A DNA stretch of 64,000 bases from Fimbriiglobus ruber (GTDB lineage Bacteria; Planctomycetota; Planctomycetia; Gemmatales; Gemmataceae). Under the pieces are notes generated by a model. The model did not search any database. It was given only the letters and a program-made list of their open reading frames with translations, and was not told the DNA's origin. This document shows positions 26,056-34,198 of this stretch, piece after piece. Numbering within the stretch: the first letter of the stretch is position 1; each line of letters begins with the position of its first letter. The translations under genes were made by a program, and so were the position numbers. The stretch lies in the NCBI RefSeq assembly GCF_002197845.1, contig NZ_NIDE01000004.1, positions 558,001 to 622,000 of the forward strand, read 5' to 3'.

Positions 26056-27219
26056 TCACGAGTTATTTTGCCGCTCCAGTTCCTTCAGATACGCCAGGGC
26101 TTCGTCCACCGTCCCGACGATCGCGCCGCTCACCCGGCCTTGAGTGTCGCAGTCGCGGAGCAGCATCAGGTCGTCGAAGTCGTCGGACTCTTCCAGCTTG
26201 AGCCGCTGGCGGTGTCCGAGGGTGCCCGCCTTGTACTCCAGCGCGAGCATGTGGTGTTCGATCAGCCAGGCGGTCCGCGGGGTGATCAGGCCGTCGAGTA
26301 CCTGGAGGGCCGCACCGACGTGGTCGAACGGGTCGATCCCCTTGCCGACGTCGTGGAGCAGGGCGGCGAGCAGGAACTCCTCGTCGTAAGGCTGGGCGTC
26401 GCGGGCTAACTCGAAGACCTGGAGCGAGTGGTAGAGGACGTCGCCCTCGGGGTGGTATTTCGGGTTCTGCTTCACCTGTTCGAGCGGGAGCAAGAGCAGG
26501 CGGAACATCTGGTGCGGGTCGACGGCTTCCTCTTGCTCCGCGATCGCCTCGTCGACGTCCAGGTCCGGGTATTCGGCGTGGAGGAACTGTTCGAGTTCGG
26601 CGATCGACGCCCGCTCGATCGCCTTGCCGGTGATCGACGACTTGAAGACGTAGTGGGCCTTGTCTTCCGGGTAAATCGTCAGCTCGAAGTTGAACGAGTC
26701 GTAGACGTGGACGTGCGTGAACACGCGGGCCTCGCCGTGCTTTTCGACCTGCTTCCGCTCGACGTCGAATTGCAGGCCCATCTCTTCGAGTATGTTTGTG
26801 ATCGGTTCGACGTGGTCGCTGAACAGGTGCAGGTCGATGTCCGAGCCCTTGCGGACGTGCCCGGTCATGACGCTGCCGATGAGCCGCGGGCGGTACCGGC
26901 AGAGCTGCCGCATCACCCGCAGCGCGTGGACGCGCATCTTTTGCAGGTTGGCGGTCCGCGTGTCCCCTTCGTGGAGACGGGCGAAAACCTGGATCTGGTC
27001 GCGGATTTCGGCGTTGGACGGCAGGTCGCTCGGCTTGACGGACCCGCGGCAGAGTCGCTTGGCGGCCTTCTGCTTGGCGGTGAAGTATTCCGTCTCGACG
27101 CGATCGTACATCAGTCGAGCGGCTTCGAACGCGATGGCGTGGCGGAGTTTTGCATCGGACATCCTTTCATTGCGCCGGATTTGTTTGACGAGCCTATCCA
27201 GTGCCGGCGCGAGGCTCAA
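26056..27219 (-). CDS. Nucleotidyltransferase plus HD-domain protein
   Basis: 387 residues if counted from the TTG at 27219; the first ATG is at 27162 (MSDAKLRH) and may be the true start. The middle contains a polymerase-beta-like nucleotidyltransferase motif (GSVMTGHVRKGSDIDLHLFSD). The C-terminal half contains an HD motif (LLAALLHDVGKGIDPFDHVGAAL) with a preceding His in YHSLQVFELA and a later EHHMLALEYKAG. The combination recalls tRNA nucleotidyltransferase/HD enzymes, but the conserved CCA-adding core is absent, so the substrate is unknown. Its stop is followed directly by repeat copy 2. Confidence 0.75.
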   Translation of the reverse strand: MSLAPALDRLVKQIRRNERMSDAKLRHAIAFEAARLMYDRVETEYFTAKQKAAKRLCRGSVKPSDLPSNAEIRDQIQVFARLHEGDTRTANLQKMRVHALRVMRQLCRYRPRLIGSVMTGHVRKGSDIDLHLFSDHVEPITNILEEMGLQFDVERKQVEKHGEARVFTHVHVYDSFNFELTIYPEDKAHYVFKSSITGKAIERASIAELEQFLHAEYPDLDVDEAIAEQEEAVDPHQMFRLLLLPLEQVKQNPKYHPEGDVLYHSLQVFELARDAQPYDEEFLLAALLHDVGKGIDPFDHVGAALQVLDGLITPRTAWLIEHHMLALEYKAGTLGHRQRLKLEESDDFDDLMLLRDCDTQGRVSGAIVGTVDEALAYLKELERQNNS

Positions 27220-27377
27220 AGGAGATGATACTCGAAATAAGCCCGGGGTTCAGCTACCCGGTTACTTTCGCCCCGTGAGCAGGGTGGGCAGCTCAAAAGG
27301 GGGCGGATTTTTTGATACTCTAATGGTGGCATTTTGGTGAGGTTAAAAATCCCCGTCCGAACCCCCCGAGCCCCGTC

Positions 27378-27620
27378 ATGGACACACTCACTCTGACCCC
27401 GGAACAAGAGCAACGGGCCGACGAACTCTACCAGCGGTTCCAGGATCTGTTCTGCGAGGAAGCCAAGCGGGTCGCCCGCCTGTTGGCCAGTAAGTCCGAC
27501 GATCAACTCCTCGGGAAGACCGAGTTCGAACTCCGGGATCGGGTCCACGAACTGGCCGCCCGGAGTCTTCAGACCGCTCTCGACGAGCGGAAAAAAGGGG
27601 GTACCAGGGGTCGACCATGA
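27378..27620 (+). CDS. Small accessory ORF of the ISKra4-type element
   Basis: 80 residues, helical and charged, beginning MDTLTLTPEQEQRADELYQRF and ending in a basic RKKGGTRGRP tail. Its TGA overlaps the transposase ATG (27617-27620), so translation is coupled. Two-gene ISKra4 elements commonly carry such a short upstream frame; its function is not established. Confidence 0.75.
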   Translation: MDTLTLTPEQEQRADELYQRFQDLFCEEAKRVARLLASKSDDQLLGKTEFELRDRVHELAARSLQTALDERKKGGTRGRP

Positions 27621-28774
27621 CGTGCCCGCACTGCCGGGAATCGGCCCGGTGCAAGGGATTCAAGTCCCGTCAATTGGTCAGCCTGTTCGGTCCGCTCGAG
27701 TACTCCCGGCACTACTACTTGTGCCGGCACTGCCACCACGGGATATCGCCCCTGGACGGGGTGCTCGGGTTACGGGCTCACGACCTGACCCCGGCCGCCG
27801 ACGAGGTCGTCTGCCTGTCCGGGTTGGAGGATAGTTTCGCCACGGCCGCCGACACGGTGTTGCCGCGGTTGGCCGGTCTGCGAGTGAGTGAGTCGACGGT
27901 CCAGCGGGCGACCGAGGCCGCCGGCGAGCGGTTGGCCGAAGCCCAACATGCGGGCCAGACGTTCGGCCCGTCGACCCCGTGGGCGTGGCACAAGGATGCC
28001 GACGGGAAAACGGTCGGTTACGTGTCGGTCGACGCCACCGGCGTCGGGCAACAAGGTTCCCGCGGTGCCAAGGCCGAGGGGCGGATGGCGTACATCGGGA
28101 TGATTGACAACCCGGTCCCCGAGGAACGCCCACGGTGGGCGAATCCGACGGCGGCCAAGCGACCGGAGTGGAAGGCCCGGTACGTGTCCCAGGTGCGGTC
28201 GCTCGCGGAGTTGGCCGAGCCGTTGCGGCGACAAGCCTCCCAGGTGAATCTGGGCGGTGCCGATCGATGGGTCGCGTTGTCCGACGGGGGCATTGGGTTG
28301 GAGGACTTCCTGCGGGCGAATTTCCCCCGTGTGGAAGCCGTCATCTTGGACTTCTACCACGTGGCCGAATACGTCGCCAAACTGTCCCGCGTCCTGCATC
28401 CGGGGGACGCGGACGCGGACCGGCGATGGCGGGAGACGACGTGCGAGGAACTCAAGACCTCCGGCGGATCCGCCGTGCTAGAGAAGGTCCGGTCGTTGGA
28501 TCTCGCCGACCGGGCCGGGGCGGCGAGTGTTCGTGCGGAGGTCGTGACGTACTTCACGAATCAGACCCATCGGATGGATTACCCGCACTACTTGGCCCAG
28601 GGCTGGCAGATCGGCAGTGGTCCGGTGGAGAGTGCCTGCAAGACGGTCATCGGGGAACGCATGAAGGGCGGGGGAATGCGTTGGGGCGAGGACGGCGCCG
28701 ATGCGATGAGCCACTTGCGCGCGCTGTTTTGTAGCTCGGATAACCAGTGGGCGGCGTTTTGGTCTAAGAATTAG
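27617..28774 (+). CDS. ISKra4-family transposase
   Basis: 385 residues, intact. An N-terminal zinc-binding region has CPHC and CRHCHHG motifs. The DDE catalytic core can be read as the Asp in YVSVDATGVG, the Asp in WVALSDGGIG with the neighbouring LDFYHVAEY, and the Glu in GSGPVESACKTVIGERMKGGGMRW, which is highly characteristic of this family. The stop is about 30 bp inside the right end of the element. Confidence 0.9.
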   Translation: MTCPHCRESARCKGFKSRQLVSLFGPLEYSRHYYLCRHCHHGISPLDGVLGLRAHDLTPAADEVVCLSGLEDSFATAADTVLPRLAGLRVSESTVQRATEAAGERLAEAQHAGQTFGPSTPWAWHKDADGKTVGYVSVDATGVGQQGSRGAKAEGRMAYIGMIDNPVPEERPRWANPTAAKRPEWKARYVSQVRSLAELAEPLRRQASQVNLGGADRWVALSDGGIGLEDFLRANFPRVEAVILDFYHVAEYVAKLSRVLHPGDADADRRWRETTCEELKTSGGSAVLEKVRSLDLADRAGAASVRAEVVTYFTNQTHRMDYPHYLAQGWQIGSGPVESACKTVIGERMKGGGMRWGEDGADAMSHLRALFCSSDNQWAAFWSKN

Positions 28775-28826
28775 ACCAGCTTCTGCCCCCTTACGTGACG
28801 CTCACCCCCGTGAGCAAGTCCACCAC

Positions 28827-29534
28827 TCAGCAACCCCGGACGTGCGGCCCTTCGCCCCGGCAGTGGCTCAGGATGTTCTCGTTGTCGCAGCCAGCGTCTT
28901 GAAGAGCGTCGGCAAGGATAGGCAGGCGGTCAAAAGCTTTTTCGGCGTAAATGCCTTCGGCGAGGGAAACGACCGTTGAGGTTGACCATTCAGGCTCAAT
29001 GGCGACAGGGCGGAAAGGGTTGCAGAATATGTCTCGGAGGAGTCGGCACTGTCGCTCCTTTTCAATGGCAATTCCCTTCTGAAGAACCGCCTTATCAAAA
29101 GTAGCATCGATCCCAAAGTTATTTTTGGCATGACCAGATAGATAAGATATACCGTCGGTCAGGCGAAATACGTCGATTGGGTCAATGTCTACCTCGCCAT
29201 CTCTGAACAGTAAAGACGGACGGGCCAGTTGTACAGCAAAGTAGGCGGCGTCCACTGCGTAATGGTAGGTATCGCTAGCGGGTGCCGGAACGTTGTCCAA
29301 GACATCGGTGGCGTAGAGATGCGCGCTGATCAGTGCGTAAAGTTCGACCATGCCATCAGCATACTCCTCCGAAGTCCGGAGAGCGTTCTGGCTCCGCACG
29401 TCTGTGCAGAGGTGGGAAAAAGGACGAAAGCAGGCAACAGCGAACAACCGCAACTTGCGATAGCTCACCGTGCCCCGAAGAAAGTCCTCGAACTGGTTTG
29501 AGTCGGCATTCGTTAGCCATTCCGTTTCGGTCAT
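28827..29534 (-). CDS. Gemmataceae HVRGC-family protein, 3' end altered
   Basis: 235 residues. The start MTETEWLT, the YRKLRLFAVACFR segment and the C-terminal AFDRLPILADALQDAGCDNENILSHCRGEGPHVRGC are typical of a protein family abundant in Gemmataceae, whose function is unknown. Relatives usually continue after HVRGC with Trp-Val-Val-Asp. Here the Trp codon position is TGA, and the bases after it still encode VVDLLTG up to the ISKra4 junction. Joining across the IS gives VVDLLTGRK and a stop. The protein therefore lost about ten C-terminal residues, through a nonsense change and then or before the IS insertion. Confidence 0.75.
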   Translation of the reverse strand: MTETEWLTNADSNQFEDFLRGTVSYRKLRLFAVACFRPFSHLCTDVRSQNALRTSEEYADGMVELYALISAHLYATDVLDNVPAPASDTYHYAVDAAYFAVQLARPSLLFRDGEVDIDPIDVFRLTDGISYLSGHAKNNFGIDATFDKAVLQKGIAIEKERQCRLLRDIFCNPFRPVAIEPEWSTSTVVSLAEGIYAEKAFDRLPILADALQDAGCDNENILSHCRGEGPHVRGC

Positions 29535-29564
29535 TGATCCCCCTCGGCGACCAAGTTCAACGGG

Positions 29565-30320
29565 TTACCACCTCCACGGCAGTGACTCGCCTCCGCGAGC
29601 GGTGATCGCGGCTTTCAGCACCTGTGGGTCGACTGATTTTTTGACCTCCCGGACGCTCCCGTCGGCCATGCCGACCAGGATCACGTCGCGGAACGATCCG
29701 CCGAGCGGGGGAAGTGAGGCGGCCGGGTCGAACGGGAGTTCGTTGTACTGGGCCCACGGCACCGTCTCGCCGGCCTCAATGGTCATAATCGTATTCGAGA
29801 GGCCATCAGTGACGTCCGCCAGAGCTATCGGCTGATTTTCGTCGAACAGCGCCCCGCCGCCCACGAACACGCGGTATGGGGTCTGGTCGCCCGACGGGTC
29901 CGAACGGACCCCGTCACTGTAAACAGAAACCCGTGTCCGCCCGAGCGGCCCGTTGATTGGGCCGTCCCACGCTTCGTCCAATTTGAACTGTTTGTAGAGG
30001 TTTCCTTGATCAATAAATGGCAACAGGCTGACGCGCCAACTCAGGCGTTTGGTCGGGTCCGCCAGTAGTGGTGTGCCGTCGGGTAGTTGGGCATATGGTG
30101 TGGGCAATCTGGAAAAAACTTCGTTCCAGTTATGGAACCCGAGCCCGATCTGTTTCAAATTATTTTTCGACCTGCCGCGCATGCCTGTATCGCGATTCTG
30201 GCTAAAGCCGCCGACAAACCAGTAGGCGAATACCAACACCACGACCACGCCGGCGATGGTCAAAACGCGCTCCCAGGTGGGTCTTCGGGGAGGCGGCGCG
30301 TCGAGATTTGCGTCGGCCAT
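29565..30320 (-). CDS. DUF1559-like protein without prepilin leader (A)
   Basis: 251 residues. A short cytoplasmic N-terminus (ending RRPTWERVL) precedes one membrane helix (TIAGVVVVLVFAYWFVGGF) in place of the GFTLIE prepilin signature. The rest matches DUF1559: SKNNLKQIGLGFHNW, WRVSLLPFIDQGNLYKQFKLDEAWDGP, TPYRVFVGGGALFDE, TDGLSNTIMTIEAG and a MADGSVR motif. It should be a signal-anchored membrane protein not processed by prepilin peptidase. It lies 3 bp downstream of its paralogue (30324-31136), so both are in one operon from a local duplication. Confidence 0.82.
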   Translation of the reverse strand: MADANLDAPPPRRPTWERVLTIAGVVVVLVFAYWFVGGFSQNRDTGMRGRSKNNLKQIGLGFHNWNEVFSRLPTPYAQLPDGTPLLADPTKRLSWRVSLLPFIDQGNLYKQFKLDEAWDGPINGPLGRTRVSVYSDGVRSDPSGDQTPYRVFVGGGALFDENQPIALADVTDGLSNTIMTIEAGETVPWAQYNELPFDPAASLPPLGGSFRDVILVGMADGSVREVKKSVDPQVLKAAITARGGESLPWRW

Positions 30321-30323
30321 CGC

Positions 30324-31136
30324 TCATTTACCAGTGGTGTAGGGATCGCGCTTCCATGGCCAGTACCAATCCTCCGGCAACGATTCCCCGCCGTTCGCGG
30401 TGATCGCGGCTTTCAACACTTGCGGGTCTATGGATTTATTTGCCATCCGCACCGACCCGTCGACCATCCCGACCGGGATCCAGTCACGCCGAGGAACACC
30501 GAGCGGGGGAAGCGGGGCGTTCGGGGCGAACGGAAGTTCGTTGTATTGGGCCCACGGAACTGTTTGCGTGGCCCCGATCAGCATGATGGTGTTCGACGTG
30601 CCGTCGCCGACATCGCTGAATGTCATCTTTTTTCGCTCGTCAAATATCGCTCCGCCGCCGACGAACACGCGGTAAGGCGTTTGGTTGTTTGGATCGGTGG
30701 ACGGCCATGCGCGATCGTTGAACTCGGGGAGGGTTATTCGCGCGACCGGTCCGTTGGTCGGGCCGTCCCACGCTTCGTCGAGTTTGAACTGCTTGTAACG
30801 CTTATTTTGCTCGATGTATGGGAGTAAGGCGACGCGCCAACTCAAGCGCGAAGATGGTTCGATAGGAGGTGGATGGCCGCCGGGCGGCGCAAGGAAGGGC
30901 ATGGGGAGCTGAGACGACGAGTCGTGATATCCGTGGAGACCCGGGAGGATAATCTTGATTTTGTCCGACGAGTGTGCCCGCTTCGACGGTTCGTAAACTT
31001 CGACTTGCGCGGATCTGAGAAAAAGTACGAGGACGACAGCCACCACAATGAAAAAAGATGCGAAGCCAATGGCGTCTGAGGTGTTGAACTCATGCCGCCG
31101 CGACCGCGAGGGGCCGTAGTTCACGTCTCCACGCAT
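30324..31136 (-). CDS. DUF1559-like protein without prepilin leader (B)
   Basis: 270 residues, paralogue of the next gene downstream. It shares SSRLSWRVALLPYIEQNKRYKQFKLDEAWDGPTNGP, NQTPYRVFVGGGAIFDE, DGTSNTIMLIGATQTVPWAQYNELPF and SIDPQVLKAAITANGGESLP. It has one N-terminal membrane helix (AIGFASFFIVVAVVLVLFL) and no prepilin cleavage motif. The SNNLKQL segment of ordinary DUF1559 proteins is eroded here to SDKIKIILPGLHGYHD. First gene of the pair. Confidence 0.82.
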   Translation of the reverse strand: MRGDVNYGPSRSRRHEFNTSDAIGFASFFIVVAVVLVLFLRSAQVEVYEPSKRAHSSDKIKIILPGLHGYHDSSSQLPMPFLAPPGGHPPPIEPSSRLSWRVALLPYIEQNKRYKQFKLDEAWDGPTNGPVARITLPEFNDRAWPSTDPNNQTPYRVFVGGGAIFDERKKMTFSDVGDGTSNTIMLIGATQTVPWAQYNELPFAPNAPLPPLGVPRRDWIPVGMVDGSVRMANKSIDPQVLKAAITANGGESLPEDWYWPWKRDPYTTGK

Positions 31137-31207
31137 CCGTCCCTCCGCTCCGGGACTAAAGGCATTACCACAATACTACCACGCTGGAAGTACTCGCACA
31201 CACTCTC

Positions 31208-31364
31208 GCGCTCGGCGCGGGTCTCCGACCCCCCCGTTCGGTCCGACCGCAGGTCTCCTCTTCCGAGGCTCGCCGCACGAGACACCGACCGGATGGGTAT
31301 GCGCCGTGAGACGGGAGACCTGCGGTCGGGCCGAACGGCGGGGTCGGAGACCCGCGCCGAGCGC
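31208..31364. repeat. Interspersed inverted repeat, family I, copy 3
   Basis: A left arm (31208-31260, core GGGTCTCCGACCCC) and a right arm (31313-31364) form an inverted pair. The spacer is the complement of the spacer of copy 2, showing that whole elements, not only arms, are related. It lies between the operon of two DUF1559-like genes and the 3' remnant of the ISH3-split gene, downstream of that gene's stop codon. The surrounding stretch 31137-31584 has no supported gene. Confidence 0.85.
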
Positions 31365-31584
31365 CGGTGCGGAGGGCTATTGCGACGGGATGTTTACTTA
31401 CCGCCATACTACCACGCTGGTGGCACCCGCGCAGCCTGATTCGCTGTGACCTTACCCTCGAAGACTTGTGGTCGTCGGTACGTTGGTGAGACGGGCTGAC
31501 GCTTCGGCTCCCCGCGGCGCGTGCAAACGCTTCAAACGAGATGTGAAACGAACTCCCAAAAAGCACACCTCGATCAGCAATCCT

Positions 31585-31826
31585 TTATCCAGCAATTCCA
31601 CGTTGTTTTCGTCTGCGAACCACCACCACGAGGATAAACAAAACATAAGCCACCAGTACGCCAACGGACGTGACGGCGATTTCAAACGCGTTGCGAACGT
31701 CCCAGGGTTGCGGACAGACGCGCGGCATATCGGCCATCGGGTCGAGTTCGCGCACGCCTCCGCTTTCGAGCGTTACGTACATCTTGTCCGTGTTCATGTC
31801 GTAGATCCGTCGTTGAGGAGGGAATT
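31585..31826 (-). pseudogene. 3' remnant of the secreted protein gene split by ISH3-type element
   Basis: Reading from the left target duplication (31822-31826) on the minus strand gives FPPQRRIYDMNTDKMYVTLESGG..., ending with a membrane helix (AFEIAVTSVGVLVAYVLFILVVVV) and a basic RRRKQRG tail. It is exactly in frame with the gene fragment 33102-33956 once the element and one 5-bp duplication are removed. The ATG at 31797 could allow a 70-residue peptide to be made, but the segment is best read as the detached C-terminal membrane anchor. Confidence 0.85.
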
Positions 31827-33107
31827 CAGTAGTTCAAAATTGGAGGTGGTCTTGAAAAAAAACGCATGTTTCGGCTCCATAGTGGGTTAGCACGACCTAG
31901 CCATGGAGTGGCGAAACATGCGTTCTGCCAAGAAGCCTAAACTGTGTTCCCGGCAAATTCAAGATCGGGCTGCGGAACTGATCTCTCCGATCTTCAGACC
32001 ATCGAGTTCGCGCAAATGTTCTGCGCCGGTTCTGCTCCAGGTCGTGTTGACGGCTGCGGCCAACATCATCTCGTTGTTCGGGGCCTGCCTTCGTCTGGGT
32101 ACGATCTCCGATCAGACGGCGCGCAGCGAATTGAAGTCGCGTCTGCCCAAACAGCGCAAGCCGCTCGAAGCCAAGCTGAACCACGCCTTGCGCGAACCGC
32201 TGCCGCCGAACACGCGCCGCCGGTCTCGGGATCTGGCGATCGATTACCACGAAATTCCGTATCACGGACACGGTCCCAAGAATCACGTCCGGGGCAACAA
32301 GCCACGCTCGGGGACGACCACGTTTTTTACCTACGCCACCGCCTGTCTGATTCATCATGGGCACAGGTATACCCTGGCGTACACGTGGGTCCGGGCGGAA
32401 GACTCGACGGTCGAGGTTCTGCAACGACTCCTGACCGAGGTCGGGAACAGCGGCGTGAGGATTCGCAAACTGCTTCTGGATCGGGGGTTTTTCAGCGTCG
32501 CCGTGATGCAGTTTCTCCAGGAGCGCAACTGTCCCTTCCTGATGCCCGTGGTGATGCGCGGGCGGAAGCCGCGTCGCGGGAAGAAGTCCACGGGATGGCG
32601 GATGTTCCGGCGCAAGCCCGCCGGCTGGTATCGTCACACGCACCGTCACAAGGGTGAGGAGGTGACCGTGAGGGTCTGTGTGAGTTACAAGAGCTACCGC
32701 CACCACCGGACGAACAAGCGGCGGGCCAAGACGTTGGTATTCGCCAGCTGGCGTGTGTCGGGTGCACCGAGGGACGTGCGTGACGCGTATCGCACACGGT
32801 TCGGGATCGAAAGCAGCTATCGGCAACTCGGTCAGGCGCGAATCCGGACCAGTACCCGGAACCCGATCCTGCGATCGTTCTTCGTGGGTCTGGCCCTGTT
32901 GCTGCGAAACCTTTGGGTGTGGTTTCAGGCGCTCTGGTTCGGGGAGGACAGGCACCCGCGAGTGCAAGCGGCATCGAAACGATTCCAGTTCAGGTGGATG
33001 TTGGCCGTACTTGCTCAAGGAAATAACGACAACGAAACGCTTTCTGATACGCGAACATAACTGTTTAAAGAATAAAGGGTTTCACTCACGGGGATTTTGA
33101 ACTACTG
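31827..33107 (+). mobile_element. ISH3-type insertion sequence
   Basis: 1281 bp bounded by a perfect 14-bp terminal inverted repeat (CAGTAGTTCAAAAT at 31827-31840; complement ending at 33107). It is flanked by a 5-bp target duplication GAATT (31822-31826 and 33108-33112). It encodes one intact transposase. It is inserted near the 3' end of a minus-strand gene, splitting it into 33102-33956 and 31585-31826. Confidence 0.88.
31903..33060 (+). CDS. ISH3-family transposase (DDE)
   Basis: 385 residues. Catalytic positions can be read as the Asp in LAIDYHEIPYHG, the Asp in RKLLLDRGFFS and the Glu in RFGIESSYRQLGQARIRTSTRNP. The segments RSGTTTFFTYATACLIHHGHRYTLA and SYRQLGQ are typical of ISH3-like transposases. 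The reading frame is intact and fills most of the element, so the element may be active. The start could also be the ATG at 31918. Confidence 0.85.
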   Translation: MEWRNMRSAKKPKLCSRQIQDRAAELISPIFRPSSSRKCSAPVLLQVVLTAAANIISLFGACLRLGTISDQTARSELKSRLPKQRKPLEAKLNHALREPLPPNTRRRSRDLAIDYHEIPYHGHGPKNHVRGNKPRSGTTTFFTYATACLIHHGHRYTLAYTWVRAEDSTVEVLQRLLTEVGNSGVRIRKLLLDRGFFSVAVMQFLQERNCPFLMPVVMRGRKPRRGKKSTGWRMFRRKPAGWYRHTHRHKGEEVTVRVCVSYKSYRHHRTNKRRAKTLVFASWRVSGAPRDVRDAYRTRFGIESSYRQLGQARIRTSTRNPILRSFFVGLALLLRNLWVWFQALWFGEDRHPRVQAASKRFQFRWMLAVLAQGNNDNETLSDTRT

Positions 33108-33956
33108 GAATTGAATTTCGAAGTCGCTGTCGGGAATCGGGGCGTTAATTTTCACGCGCTCGACAGTGGCCTTGACCGAAATGAGAATCTTGCCAGATGA
33201 ACTGAGCCGCGTGCGGTTCCAGGTCGTGGGAATCCAGCCGACGACATCGTGAGGCGAATACTGGATGTCGAGGCGGTCGAATGAACCATCTCGGTGGGTA
33301 ATCTGAATGCGCCGGGGTAAGTAGTCCACCTTCGGGTCCAACCAGAATTCCGTTTGTCCGTGGTTGCCTTGCGTAAACTTGTATTCCGCGCACGCCGTTC
33401 CTTCGAGGGCTTGTGTCCGCCCTGTCGGTGCGAGCTGGGACAGGATTTCATAAGTGGTGTCGGGCGACATCCCGCGGACCGTCATTGTTAACGGTGCCAG
33501 GTCAATCTGCCGGACGAAGGGGATTTTTTTGTCTTGTTTGATGAATCCATCTGGCCCCACGCTCGCGCCTTCGGGGAAATGGTATCTGCTCAATCGCCCG
33601 TCTGATGCGAAGACCATTTTTCTCGCGATCAATTTCCCCGTGTTGCCGGCGACCAGCGGGCGGTTGTCATCGAATCGCACCTTGCCCGCCCCGAAGGCGA
33701 GGGTATCCAGCCATTCCTCCGTCTTGTCGTTCGGCGGCATCGGACGCGGTAGACGACCACTCGGAAGGGGTTTGTGTCCTTCAGTTTCTGATCCAGCCGC
33801 GCGAAATTCCGTGAATTTGACCGTGAACGAGGCCGTTTGGACGGCGGACTCTCTACGGGCCGCTGCGTCGGCAGCGGGGTCGGCCGCGTTGGCATGGGGG
33901 GCGCAAACGATCGAACCGGCGAACAGAGCGGCCACGCTCAGGGTGACGCGAGTCAT
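33102..33956 (-). CDS. Secreted LolA-like protein, truncated by IS insertion
   Basis: 284 residues. A clear signal peptide (LSVAALFAGSIVCAPHANA) is followed by a beta-rich domain (QTASFTVKFTEFRAAG, KVRFDDNRPLVAGNTGKLIARKMVFASDGR, EFWLDPKVDYLPRRIQITHRDGSFDRLDIQY) that resembles LolA/LolB-type outer-membrane lipoprotein-sorting folds of planctomycetes. The last Gln and the TAG stop are supplied by the ISH3-type terminal repeat. The original protein continued FPPQRRIYD and ended in a membrane anchor encoded at 31585-31821. The current product would be secreted but unanchored. Confidence 0.82.
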   Translation of the reverse strand: MTRVTLSVAALFAGSIVCAPHANAADPAADAAARRESAVQTASFTVKFTEFRAAGSETEGHKPLPSGRLPRPMPPNDKTEEWLDTLAFGAGKVRFDDNRPLVAGNTGKLIARKMVFASDGRLSRYHFPEGASVGPDGFIKQDKKIPFVRQIDLAPLTMTVRGMSPDTTYEILSQLAPTGRTQALEGTACAEYKFTQGNHGQTEFWLDPKVDYLPRRIQITHRDGSFDRLDIQYSPHDVVGWIPTTWNRTRLSSSGKILISVKATVERVKINAPIPDSDFEIQFQ

Positions 33957-34198
33957 CGTCGCCTCCGGTTACGGTCGGGGCTCCCTGTGGGTTCGATCGC
34001 GGAAAACCGGCCGGGAGTAAGCCGCCAGACGTCCGCAGTCCGGTTGCGAGGAGCCGCGAACGTTGGTTCGGCTGACAGTATACAGCCGGACCTCTGACAA
34101 AACTCTTAGAGCCCGCTGAAAAGAACGTGATAGCGCGGGGCTCGATTACGAGTGCGTTCCGGCGGAACGCGCTCGACGTACGATCCGACGTGTCAAGC

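Larger units (their letters stand above)
27282..28807 (+). mobile_element. ISKra4-type insertion sequence
   Basis: 1526 bp. The ends are imperfect inverted repeats of about 25 bp (18 matches): the left begins GGGTGGGC, the right in complement begins GGGTGAGC, and both continue to AAGGGGGC. It is flanked by a perfect 9-bp target duplication CCGTGAGCA (27273-27281 and 28808-28816). Two genes are inside: a small accessory frame and the transposase, with ATGA overlap. The element looks intact. It sits at the 3' end of the minus-strand gene at 28.8-29.5 kb. Confidence 0.85.

Noticed and set aside
31897-33018. 373-codon minus-strand frame inside the ISH3-type element
   Set aside because: Antisense of the transposase; the plus-strand frame holds the DDE residues.
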